From Prevotella sp. (lineage in GTDB: Bacteria > Bacteroidota > Bacteroidia > Bacteroidales > Bacteroidaceae), in assembly GCA_017428805.1 (NCBI GenBank), contig JAFRQC010000001.1, forward strand, positions 1-39,026: a DNA stretch of 39,026 nucleotides. The letters are read 5' to 3'. Made by a program: the position numbers and the translations under genes. This document shows, in pieces, positions 17,116 to 24,718 of the stretch (positions are counted from its first letter, which is position 1; each line of letters starts with the position of its first letter). A model generated the notes under the pieces. That model was not told the DNA's origin and did no database searches. It worked only from the letters and a program-made list of their open reading frames with translations.

Positions 17116-18260
17116 CTTTATATCCTCAACTCATCATGGATGCGCTGGCAACGGTGACGTATGCCGGCACGAAGAAAAACCTCGTAGATAGTGGCATGGT
17201 GGCCGACACCCCGTCGGTCGCCGCCCCTGCCACGGAGGGAGAGCCCTGGAAGGTCAAGGTCGTACTGGAATTCCCCCGCGACACCGATCCCTTCCTCAAA
17301 TCCACCGTCAAGGCTGCCGAGGCAGCGATTAAGTATTATTGCAAGAAGGAGTCAGGAGACGGGAGTCAGGAGTCAGAAGAAGTCTCTGTTGAGATCGTCA
17401 CTGAGTTCAAATCCGCTCCGCGCCCTGAGGTCGAACAGCTGCTGCCTGGTGTCAAAAACATCATCGCCGTCAGTTCCGGCAAGGGAGGTGTCGGCAAATC
17501 GACCGTCTCTGCCAATCTCGCCATCGCCCTCGCCCGTCTCGGCTATCGCGTGGGACTGCTCGACACCGATATCTTCGGCCCTTCCATGCCCAAGATGTTC
17601 AATGTCGAAGATGAACGCCCCTACGCCGTCAAGAAAGACGGTCGCGACCTCATCTGTCCCATCGAGAAATACGGCGTGAAACTGCTCTCCATCGGTTTCT
17701 TCGTCTCCCCCACTACTGCCACGCTCTGGCGAGGCGGCATGGCTACGAGTGCCCTCAAGCAGCTCATCGCCGATGCAGACTGGGGTGAACTCGACTACTT
17801 TATCCTCGACACGCCTCCAGGCACCAGCGACATCCACCTGACGCTCCTCCAGACGCTCCCCATCACGGGAGCCGTCATCGTCTCGACGCCCCAGCAGGTA
17901 GCCCTCGCCGACGCCCGCAAAGGCATCGACATGTACCGCAACGAGAAGGTCAACGTGCCCATCCTCGGCCTCATTGAGAACATGGCTTGGTTCACCCCTG
18001 CTGAGTTGCCCGAAAACAAGTACTATATCTTTGGTAAGGAAGGTTGCAAGCACCTCGCTGAGGAGATGAACGTTCCCCTGCTCGCCCAGATTCCTCTTGT
18101 ACAGAGTATCTGCGACAACGGCGATGCCGGCACTCCCGCCGCCCTCAGCAGCGACACTGCCACGGGCCTTGCTTTCATCAACCTCGCCCAGGCTGTCGTC
18201 ACCGTCGTCAACCGTCGCAACAAGGAACAACCCAAGACGAAAATCGTCGGTATGAAATAA
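17112..18260 (+). CDS. apbC: Mrp/ApbC family iron-sulfur cluster carrier ATPase
   Basis: Mrp/ApbC/NBP35 P-loop ATPase that carries Fe-S clusters to target proteins. The 382-residue protein has an N-terminal MIP18-like domain (about 1-95), then the deviant Walker A SGKGGVGKST (122-131), LLDTDIFGPSMP, the LDTPPGTSD switch and GLIENMAWF. The usual C-terminal CxxC is not seen: the region reads ENMAWFTPAELPENKYYIFG, a variant I believe is common in Bacteroidales. A heptamer repeat (17348-17375) inserts about nine polar residues (ESGDGSQES, 80-88) in the MIP18-to-ATPase linker. A strong terminator follows directly. Confidence 0.93.
   Translation: MTLYPQLIMDALATVTYAGTKKNLVDSGMVADTPSVAAPATEGEPWKVKVVLEFPRDTDPFLKSTVKAAEAAIKYYCKKESGDGSQESEEVSVEIVTEFKSAPRPEVEQLLPGVKNIIAVSSGKGGVGKSTVSANLAIALARLGYRVGLLDTDIFGPSMPKMFNVEDERPYAVKKDGRDLICPIEKYGVKLLSIGFFVSPTTATLWRGGMATSALKQLIADADWGELDYFILDTPPGTSDIHLTLLQTLPITGAVIVSTPQQVALADARKGIDMYRNEKVNVPILGLIENMAWFTPAELPENKYYIFGKEGCKHLAEEMNVPLLAQIPLVQSICDNGDAGTPAALSSDTATGLAFINLAQAVVTVVNRRNKEQPKTKIVGMK
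17348..17375 (+). repeat. In-frame heptamer repeat (GGAGTCA x4) inside the Mrp gene
   Basis: Four tandem units (GGAGTCA, GGAGACG, GGAGTCA, GGAGTCA) in the coding frame, adding Gly/Ser/Glu residues in a linker. The same unit, as TCCTGAC, is repeated nine times in the phosphoesterase gene at 37417-37479. Confidence 0.85.
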
Positions 18261-18305
18261 AGACAAAGAACCCCGAAGCACTAAGCTTCGGGGTTCTTTG
18301 TCTTT
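18259..18305 (+). terminator. Strong terminator between convergent mrp and permease genes
   Basis: A perfect 21-bp stem (arms 18259-18279 and 18285-18305) with a 5-nt loop, followed by TCCTTT. It starts at the mrp stop codon. The right arm also encodes the last residues (KNPEA) and the stop of the convergent permease gene, so the stem overlaps coding sequence on that strand. Confidence 0.9.
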
Positions 18306-19585
18306 TCCTTTAAAACGGAGCGAACCTGGCGCTTCTTCTGGAGGAGGGCCATGCGTTCCTTGGAGTGGCGACGCGAGAGACGCATCTCAAAGCCATAGAC
18401 GATGTAGGACATGACAAGATAGAATACCACAAGCGCCCAAAGGCAACGTACCTCGAAGACGACATCGCCGAGGGTGGCACCCATCGAGTTGAGACGGGTG
18501 TAGGCCCGGATGCCGAAGGTGCAGGGGAAGAGCCAGGAGACACCCTGCCAATAGCCCGGAATGGCCGACTGCGGCCACGAAATGCCGCTCAGGAAGAGCA
18601 GCGGCAGCGAGAGGAACACCACAAGCAACATGACATTCTCACGGTAGTGAACCAGACAGGACACCGTCATGCCGAAGAAGACGCACGACAGCAGATAGGG
18701 TATCATCATCGCCAGCAGATCCTGCCAGGCAGCGAGTTGCGGGAAGTGGAATATCCGCGGCACGACGAGGATGAGGAACGTGCCCATGACGGCATAGACC
18801 ATGAGATAGCAGAGGGCCTTGCCGCAGATGATGCGCATCACGGAAGAGTAACACCGGTGGATGGGCACGAGGTCGCTGTAACGGCTGCGCTCACGGGCTG
18901 TACCTGCAGCCAGACCGATGCCGAGCACCAGCGTCTGCTGGATGATGAGGATGAGCACTGCGGGCAGGATAGAGGAGCCATAGCCGCCCTGGGGATTGAA
19001 GATGGCCACATCGGTGACCTCCAACGGACTGGTGGTGATCAGGTCTTCACGGACGGTATAGTTGCCTGCCAGTTTCTTCTGTATCTCCGCACCCATCTCC
19101 TGCGAGACAGCCATCGCCGTCTGGTAGATGGCCTTGTAGGTGAGCATGAGCGCCATGTCGCAATAGACGCTGACGGTGCCCTGCTCCAGACGGTTGAGAT
19201 GGGTGGCGAAGTCCTCGGGGATGAAGTAGATGCCCTTCACCACCTGACGGCTGACGAGCGACTGGGCATCGTCGAGATCGACGGCATAGTAGGCGACACG
19301 GACATCGGGAGAGGCGTCGCACATGCGGATGAACTGACGCGACTGATGAGAGTGCGACAGATCGACCACGGCGACGGGCACCTCGTGAACCACCTCATTG
19401 TTGTAGATCCACGAGTAGAGCATGGGATAGAGCAACGGCACGACGAGGCAGAACAGCAATACACCCTCGTCGCGGATCACCTGCGAGATCTCAAACCGCC
19501 AGACGTAGGCGGCATCGGATAACCACCCCAAGCCCCTCCTTAACAAGGAGGGGAATACGGAAGAGAGTTTACGGAATATAGACAT
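18281..19585 (-). CDS. ABC-2 type exporter permease (second)
   Basis: A 434-residue ABC-2 membrane subunit of the YbhS/YhhJ type: one N-terminal transmembrane helix, a large periplasmic domain (about 65-215, VPVAVVDLSHSHQSRQF), then five or six helices with SLPLLFLSGISWP before the last ones. It forms the inner-membrane pore of a TolC-HlyD exporter, probably as a dimer with the preceding permease. Residues about 10-23 (FPSLLRRGLGWLSD) are encoded by an F7 palindrome in the cytosolic N-terminus. It overlaps the first permease gene by 17 bp. No ATPase gene is adjacent. Confidence 0.9.
   Translation of the reverse strand: MSIFRKLSSVFPSLLRRGLGWLSDAAYVWRFEISQVIRDEGVLLFCLVVPLLYPMLYSWIYNNEVVHEVPVAVVDLSHSHQSRQFIRMCDASPDVRVAYYAVDLDDAQSLVSRQVVKGIYFIPEDFATHLNRLEQGTVSVYCDMALMLTYKAIYQTAMAVSQEMGAEIQKKLAGNYTVREDLITTSPLEVTDVAIFNPQGGYGSSILPAVLILIIQQTLVLGIGLAAGTARERSRYSDLVPIHRCYSSVMRIICGKALCYLMVYAVMGTFLILVVPRIFHFPQLAAWQDLLAMMIPYLLSCVFFGMTVSCLVHYRENVMLLVVFLSLPLLFLSGISWPQSAIPGYWQGVSWLFPCTFGIRAYTRLNSMGATLGDVVFEVRCLWALVVFYLVMSYIVYGFEMRLSRRHSKERMALLQKKRQVRSVLKEKTKNPEA
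19519..19557 (+). repeat. F7 palindromic repeat, copy 2, inside a permease gene
   Basis: ACCACCCC followed by CCCCTCCT-TAACA-AGGAGGGG, lying within the first codons of the minus-strand permease gene and translated without interrupting the frame. Confidence 0.8.
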
Positions 19586-20738
19586 AGGTGAGCATTGCGT
19601 TTTTAATCTTGTAGATGACGAACCATGGCGAGAGCATGAATGCCACGAGCGCCACGAAATGGAACCACGCGTCGAGCAGCGGGAAGCCGTTGAAGACGGT
19701 GATCTGATAGAGCATGTAGTAATGGCGCAGGGGGAAGAGCCACGTGAGCGACTGCAAAGGCTCGTCCATGCCCATCATGGGAAAGGCGGAACCCGCCATG
19801 GAGAAGCCGAGCATGGCCCACAGCGAACAGATACTCATCGACATGCGCAGCGAGGGCATCAGACCGAAGATGAAGATGCCGAAGCCGATGGAACTGAACA
19901 CCTCGAGCAGAGCCAGACGGGTGATCTTCCACAGACCGCCCTGATGGGGGAAGTCGAGGACGCAGTAGATGTAATATTCGTAGAAGAAGATAAGCACGAG
20001 GAAGATGAGCGCCTGGGGCAGGAACTTGCCGAGGATGGCGACGACGATGTTGTTGTCGGCCTTGGCGAGCCATTCCTTACCACGTCCGAACTTCAGCTCC
20101 ATGCCCAGCGAGTAGGCTGAGATGAGGAACATGAAGAGCATCATCACGCCTGGCACGAAGACGGTGGAGAGATAGACATTGTAGCTGCCCCAGGGATTGG
20201 CCACCTGATGGAGGTCGATCTTGATGGGCTGGAGGAATGCCTGTATCTGCTGTGGCGGCATGCCCTTGGCGCTGAGCGTGGCCATGCCGACGCCTGCGGA
20301 ACCGAGGGTGGTGATGGTCTTCAGGTCTTTCATCACCATCGAGCCACCAGAGATCGACACCTGGCTGTAATAATACGACACCTTGGGACGGCGGGCAGAG
20401 AGCAGCTGGTCTGTCGTGCCCTTCGGTATATAGAGGAAGCCGTAAATCTCATTCTCCTGGATGGCGTGACGAGCCACTGCCACCGACGGGTAATGGGCCA
20501 CGACCTGCGAGTTCTGAAAGCCGTCGAGCTTCTGCACCAGCGAACGGCTGGTGGAGGTGTTGTCGAGGTCTACGACACCCACGGGCATGTTCTGCGGCAG
20601 GCCGTCCTTCATCAACGTGGTAAAGAACACCATCGTCAACAGAGGAAAGACGACCATGCTGAAGAAGTAAATGCGATTCACATACAGAATCTTACATTCA
20701 CGCCGAGCGACTGTCCAAATTAAACTTAGATACTTCAT
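19569..20738 (-). CDS. ABC-2 type exporter permease (first)
   Basis: A 389-residue ABC-2 membrane subunit with one N-terminal helix (YFFSMVVFPLLTMVFF), a periplasmic domain (about 50-185, MPVGVVDLDNTSTSRSLVQKL), and a five-to-six-helix C-terminal membrane domain. It is paralogous to the following gene, as in YbhR/YbhS pairs. It overlaps the hlyD-like gene by 4 bp and the second permease by 17 bp, so the four genes form one operon. The substrate is unknown; drugs, bile acids or lipids are typical for such systems. Confidence 0.9.
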   Translation of the reverse strand: MKYLSLIWTVARRECKILYVNRIYFFSMVVFPLLTMVFFTTLMKDGLPQNMPVGVVDLDNTSTSRSLVQKLDGFQNSQVVAHYPSVAVARHAIQENEIYGFLYIPKGTTDQLLSARRPKVSYYYSQVSISGGSMVMKDLKTITTLGSAGVGMATLSAKGMPPQQIQAFLQPIKIDLHQVANPWGSYNVYLSTVFVPGVMMLFMFLISAYSLGMELKFGRGKEWLAKADNNIVVAILGKFLPQALIFLVLIFFYEYYIYCVLDFPHQGGLWKITRLALLEVFSSIGFGIFIFGLMPSLRMSMSICSLWAMLGFSMAGSAFPMMGMDEPLQSLTWLFPLRHYYMLYQITVFNGFPLLDAWFHFVALVAFMLSPWFVIYKIKNAMLTYVYIP

Positions 20739-21718
20739 TTAATAATCAGTGACATGCCGGGACGGAGGCCGTCGAGTTTCTCGACAGGACGGGCCTTGAC
20801 CTCAAAGGTCTTCAGGTCGTACTGGCCGTTGGCCTTCGTGGCCTTCCAGACGGCGTAGGAGCCCTGATCCTTCAGGTAGTAAACCTTCATCTTGATATCC
20901 TTGTTGAAGGCCGGCACGAACACGGTGAACTCTGAGCCCACCTGCATGCCGTTGAGCTGATCCTCACGCACGTTGAACGTGCCCCACATGTCGTCCATCA
21001 CGGCAATCGACATGATGGGAGATCCTGTGCCGACGAGCTCGCCCACCTTCGGATAGATGTTGGCGACCTCACCCTCCTTCTGGGCGATCTGCACTGTCTC
21101 GTGGATATAACTGTTCACCTCCTGCACGGCACCCTTGGCACGACCGACCTGGGCAGAGGCTGCGAGTTTGTCTTCCATACGGGCACCGTTGACGGCCATG
21201 TCGTACTGACTCTGGGCTGCCTTCATCTGAGCCTCCATCGCCTTGTAGTTGGCATAGACCTCATCGCGCTTCTGGGCACTCATCACACCCTCGTCGTAGA
21301 GACGCTGGATGCGCTGGTAGGACTTCTCGGCGATCTCATAGCCGGCCTTTGCCTGCTGAAGAACGCTATAGGCTCCCTGGATCTGCTCCTTACGGGCACC
21401 GTTCTGGGCTTTGAGCTCGAGGGCGGCGGCAGCACTCTCGGCACTGCGGGCCTGCTCCATCTTCGCACGTACCTCAGGGGCATCGAGGATGGCGAGGGTA
21501 TCTCCGGCCTTCACGTAGTCGCCCTCACTCACACGGAGTTCGAGGATACGACCAGGCACCTTACTTGACACACGGTATTCGGTGACCTCCACCTGACCCT
21601 GGATGATGTCAGGAGTACGGTCGAGGGCGAGGAATCCGATGATGGCCACGATGATCACGACTGCGATAAAGCCGGCTACGGCAAGCAGAATGTTGTTATG
21701 TTGGGTTTTTGCTGACAT
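20735..21718 (-). CDS. HlyD family periplasmic adaptor
   Basis: A 327-residue membrane fusion protein of the HlyD/EmrA type. One N-terminal transmembrane helix (LLAVAGFIAVVIIVAIIGFLAL, about 11-32), a biotinyl-lipoyl-like half (SKVPGRILELRVSEGDYVKAGDTL), a coiled-coil hairpin (about 80-190) and a beta-barrel end (RPVEKLDGLRPGMSLIIK). It bridges the ABC-2 permeases and the TolC-like channel of the same operon. Confidence 0.92.
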   Translation of the reverse strand: MSAKTQHNNILLAVAGFIAVVIIVAIIGFLALDRTPDIIQGQVEVTEYRVSSKVPGRILELRVSEGDYVKAGDTLAILDAPEVRAKMEQARSAESAAAALELKAQNGARKEQIQGAYSVLQQAKAGYEIAEKSYQRIQRLYDEGVMSAQKRDEVYANYKAMEAQMKAAQSQYDMAVNGARMEDKLAASAQVGRAKGAVQEVNSYIHETVQIAQKEGEVANIYPKVGELVGTGSPIMSIAVMDDMWGTFNVREDQLNGMQVGSEFTVFVPAFNKDIKMKVYYLKDQGSYAVWKATKANGQYDLKTFEVKARPVEKLDGLRPGMSLIIK

Positions 21719-21724
21719 AATGCT

Positions 21725-21758
21725 ATTTACGATTTACTGATTTACGATTTACAATTTA
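21725..21758 (+). repeat. Tandem ATTTACG repeat, tolC-hlyD gap
   Basis: About five imperfect units of ATTTACG fill the 37-bp gap between the TolC-like and HlyD-like genes and touch the TolC stop codon. Confidence 0.75.
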
Positions 21759-23258
21759 TTCTAAGATTCCGAGGGATTTCTGGAGATCGACCTGTGAGAG
21801 ACGGACGTCGATCTCTGCGTCGATCTTCTGCGACTGTGCCTGCAACCAGGCCGTCTGAGCCTCCATGACAGTGGTAGGACTGATGACGCCCTCCTGGAAA
21901 CCGAGGTTGGCTGTACGGAGGTTCTCGTCGGCACGGACGATGCTCGACTGTGCCATCGTGAGCTTCTTGTTGGCCTCGTTCACACGGAAGGTGTTCTGGT
22001 TCACCTGCAATTCAATCTTCTCTCGGGCTTCCTGCAACTCGAGGTTGGCAATGGTTGTGGCACCCTTCGAGGCACGCACCTTATACATCACGTCGCCCCA
22101 GTTCCAGATGGGTACACGTACCAGCACTCCGACATTCCAGAAGCCCTGGAACTTTCGCTGGAAGCCGTTGAAGAGGCTGGGATTCGTCACGGCATAGCCA
22201 CCCGTCAGTCCGACCATCGGCAGATTGCCGGCCTTGAGGATATTAGTCACCTGCTTGGAGAGTTTCACCCCACCCTCGAGCATTTTCAGTTCCGGACGGT
22301 TCTCTACTGCCGTCGCCACGTCGAGTTCCGGTGTCAGCTCCACCACGGCGATATTCTCGTTATCTTCATCGGCCAGGATGACCGTCTCATTGATGGGCAG
22401 GCCGATGGTCTGGCAAAGCAGCATTTTCGAGAGGACAAGACCGTCGTTCACCTTCTGGAGCGTCATCTCCGCCTCGTTCACCTTCACGGCGACGGAGAGT
22501 CCGTCGCTACGGGTGGCGACACCTTCCTCGATCATTTTGTTCACGTCGGAGGAGAGCTTCTGCACCAGGTCGAGGTAACTCTGGGCAAGGCGCTGCTTGT
22601 GTTTCAGCGAAACCACCTGCCAGTACACCTTGTCGGTATTGTAGAGTGTGGTCTGGCGACGGGCCTCAGCAGAGTTGTCCTGCATCTCCTCGTTGATGTC
22701 GGCCATCTTGTTCAGGGCGATGATGCTTCCTCCGAGGAAGACGGGCTGCACCACCATCACCGATCCAGCAAAGAGGTGGCGCGTGTCCGTGTCGAGGGCA
22801 TCGACGAGACTCTGTCCGATACCGTTCAGCTGGCCGCCGAGCTTCTGCATCTCCGCATTGCCTAGATTCTGCAGGTCTTCCAGTTTCAGGCCCATCGTAC
22901 TCAATATCATACCGATATTCTCCATCGGCAATTTGCTGGTGATACCAGCAATGTCGGCCTGCATACTGCCCACCGCCGCATCACCCAGATGCGGTAAGGT
23001 CGCTTTCTGCTGGTCGTTGAGCAGAGATATCTCCCTACTGGTGTACTGATACGTACCGATGGCACTCACATGGGGCAGGTACTTGGTTCGGGCAGACTTA
23101 CGGAGGTTCTCCGCCACGTCCTGCTTCACTTTGGCCACACCCATCTGCTTGTTGTTGCGCAGGGCCATCGCCCGACAGCTGTCTAATGTCAGCAACCGCT
23201 GAGCACAGACAGGCATCGACACCCCAACAAGCAGAAAAACACAAATCTTTTTTATCAT
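21756..23258 (-). CDS. TolC family outer-membrane efflux protein
   Basis: A TolC-type outer-membrane channel of about 500 residues with signal peptide (KKICVFLLVGVSMPVCA-QR). It has the duplicated OEP repeats: LTLDSCRAMALRNNK at the start, and long helical regions with LEAR- and QAR-like periodicity up to VMEAQTAWLQAQSQKIDAEIDVRLSQVDLQKSLG at the end. First gene of the exporter operon. Start placed at the ATG at 23258 (MIKK); another ATG two codons upstream is possible. The 96-bp upstream gap holds an F1 repeat, and transcription may come from the promoter at 24273-24303. Confidence 0.93.
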   Translation of the reverse strand: MIKKICVFLLVGVSMPVCAQRLLTLDSCRAMALRNNKQMGVAKVKQDVAENLRKSARTKYLPHVSAIGTYQYTSREISLLNDQQKATLPHLGDAAVGSMQADIAGITSKLPMENIGMILSTMGLKLEDLQNLGNAEMQKLGGQLNGIGQSLVDALDTDTRHLFAGSVMVVQPVFLGGSIIALNKMADINEEMQDNSAEARRQTTLYNTDKVYWQVVSLKHKQRLAQSYLDLVQKLSSDVNKMIEEGVATRSDGLSVAVKVNEAEMTLQKVNDGLVLSKMLLCQTIGLPINETVILADEDNENIAVVELTPELDVATAVENRPELKMLEGGVKLSKQVTNILKAGNLPMVGLTGGYAVTNPSLFNGFQRKFQGFWNVGVLVRVPIWNWGDVMYKVRASKGATTIANLELQEAREKIELQVNQNTFRVNEANKKLTMAQSSIVRADENLRTANLGFQEGVISPTTVMEAQTAWLQAQSQKIDAEIDVRLSQVDLQKSLGILE

Positions 23259-23277
23259 ACACATATTTTTATTTTAA

Positions 23278-23352
23278 ACCACGAATTACACGAATTTCAC
23301 GAATTAATTTCAGCGCGCAGCCAAAATTAGTGTAATTAGTGAAATTAGTGGT
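23278..23352 (+). repeat. F1 palindromic repeat, copy 3, upstream of tolC
   Basis: A 75-bp inverted repeat with centre CGCGCAGCC on the plus strand. Both flanking genes run on the minus strand; this is the only copy whose centre is opposite to transcription. Confidence 0.92.
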
Positions 23353-23360
23353 CTTTATCA

Positions 23361-24239
23361 TCATTCAAAATTAAAAGTCCGTGAGCCGATCATGTGCCCG
23401 TCGGCGAAGATTGAGACACGGTATTGTCCTTTCTCCAGCATCTGTGTGACGGGCCAGTATACCGATACGCCTGTCTCCTCACCAGTGTACTCCACCACTT
23501 TCCGGGCAGAGCACTCGATGTCACGGTTCTCGAAGGGGAATGTACCGCCACCGCCAAGCACGTTGCCGCCAGGGTTCTGGATGCGCACATAGACGGTACG
23601 GTTGCCGTTGGAGGCCGTCACATTACGGGAGATGGTGAAGCTGACTTGCATCTTGCGACAGTCCTTCAGTTTCGGTTTCTTCATCGCCTTGTCTTTCTTG
23701 TCGAGCAGCATCAGACTGATGTTCGTCGCATCGAGCTGGGCGGCGATGGCCACCTTCTCAGAGAGCGACGCCTTCTCACTGCTCAGACCCACCACCTGTT
23801 GCGTACGCTGTTCGAGTTCTGCCGTCACACGGGTATTCTCCCGCTTCAGGTTCTCGTTCAGACGGTTCAGGGAGTCTATCTGCATCACGTAGTCGCGCAG
23901 GACGGCCCGCACCGTGGCGAGTTCCCGCTTCAGACGGGCTATCTCACGGGCATCGTCGGCCTTCACCTTCTTCAACTCTTCCAACAGTTTCTGCGTCTTC
24001 AGCTGCTCCTGAGTGAGCTGTTCAACGATGGAGTCGTTGTTGATCTGCGTCTTCATCTCACTGTATTGCAGGGCGAAGCGCTCATACTCGTTCTCCATCT
24101 CCTGCTTATCGAGGGCAGCCAGTTCCTTCATGTCGAGGTTGACCTGTTTCTGTTCCTGAAGATTCAGGAAGAGCCACACCGCCCCGGCTATCAGGGCGAG
24201 GATCACCAGCGACATCAACGGCAGCACATATTTTTTCAT
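23361..24239 (-). CDS. Unknown membrane-anchored coiled-coil protein
   Basis: A 292-residue protein with one N-terminal transmembrane segment (VLPLMSLVILALIAGAVWLFL, about 5-25). A long heptad-rich coiled coil covers about residues 28-170 (LTQEQLKTQKLLEELKKVKADD...), and a C-terminal beta-rich domain begins near residue 195 (CRKMQVSFTISRNV, then RTVYVRIQNPGGNVL). The end (YRVSIFADGHMIGSRTFNFE) resembles an extracytoplasmic Ig-like or carbohydrate-module fold. I recognise no named family, but similar proteins occur in Bacteroidales. The ATG at 24239 directly precedes the membrane segment and follows a consensus promoter. It may be the first gene of the TolC exporter operon. Confidence 0.8.
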   Translation of the reverse strand: MKKYVLPLMSLVILALIAGAVWLFLNLQEQKQVNLDMKELAALDKQEMENEYERFALQYSEMKTQINNDSIVEQLTQEQLKTQKLLEELKKVKADDAREIARLKRELATVRAVLRDYVMQIDSLNRLNENLKRENTRVTAELEQRTQQVVGLSSEKASLSEKVAIAAQLDATNISLMLLDKKDKAMKKPKLKDCRKMQVSFTISRNVTASNGNRTVYVRIQNPGGNVLGGGGTFPFENRDIECSARKVVEYTGEETGVSVYWPVTQMLEKGQYRVSIFADGHMIGSRTFNFE

Positions 24240-24272
24240 GCCTTTATACCTATTTATATATAAAATCGGGTG

Positions 24273-24303
24273 CAAAGTTACTCATTTCCGCCGAAACAGC
24301 AAA
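24273..24303 (-). promoter_or_regulatory. Consensus promoter for the coiled-coil gene/exporter operon
   Basis: The complement of 24300-24303 is TTTG, then 19 nt, then TAACTTTG (complement of 24273-24280). The leader is about 30 nt. Divergent from the cyd promoter, with only 15 bp between the two -33 elements. Confidence 0.8.
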
Positions 24304-24318
24304 GAATTTTAATAAATG

Positions 24319-24350
24319 TTTGGTCATTTCAAAGAAAATAACTATATTTG
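24319..24350 (+). promoter_or_regulatory. Consensus promoter for DUF4492-cydAB
   Basis: TTTG at 24319-24322, exactly 20 nt, TATATTTG at 24343-24350. The start codon at 24366 follows after 15 nt. Confidence 0.8.
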
Positions 24351-24365
24351 CGGTGTCAAATAAAG

Positions 24366-24599
24366 ATGACGCCTATGCGAAAGGACAGTTTTCTCTACCG
24401 AGTCTACGACCTCTACGCCGACGGGTTCCGCTCCATGCGGCTCGGACGGACGCTATGGGCGATTATCCTCATCAAACTGTTCATCATCTTCGTGGTGCTG
24501 AAACTGTTCTTCTTCCCCAACTTCCTCAAGACCCACGCTGGTGACGACAAGGCAGGCTACGTCGCCACGGAACTCACCGACCGTGCCGCACCTGATTAA
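24366..24599 (+). CDS. DUF4492 protein, cytochrome bd-associated
   Basis: A 77-residue protein of the DUF4492 family: SFLYRVYDLYADGFRSM, LGRTLW, then one transmembrane helix (AIILIKLFIIFVVLKLFFF) and a short polar tail. In Bacteroidota this gene commonly precedes cydA, so it is probably a small accessory subunit of the bd oxidase, comparable in size class to CydX though unrelated in sequence (inference). ATG at 24366 is chosen because it lies just after the -7 element; an ATG at 24375 is also possible. Confidence 0.88.
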   Translation: MTPMRKDSFLYRVYDLYADGFRSMRLGRTLWAIILIKLFIIFVVLKLFFFPNFLKTHAGDDKAGYVATELTDRAAPD

Positions 24600-24605
24600 A
24601 AACAA

Positions 24606-24680
24606 ACCACGAATTACACGAATTTCACGAATTAATTTCAACGCGCAGCCAAAATTAGTGTAATTCGTGAAATTCGTGGT
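24606..24680 (+). repeat. F1 palindromic repeat, copy 4, DUF4492-cydA gap
   Basis: A 75-bp copy close to the consensus: ACCACGAATTACACG...CGCGCAGCC...GAAATTCGTGGT. It begins 7 bp after the DUF4492 stop codon. Confidence 0.92.
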
Positions 24681-24718
24681 CGAAAAAAAGAAATATTCAG
24701 TAACTAAATCATAAGTGT

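Noticed and set aside
18365..19522. A 385-residue plus-strand ORF
   Set aside because: It is antisense to a clear ABC-2 permease, has a low-complexity His/Asp/Arg-rich composition typical of shadow frames, and shows no recognisable family.
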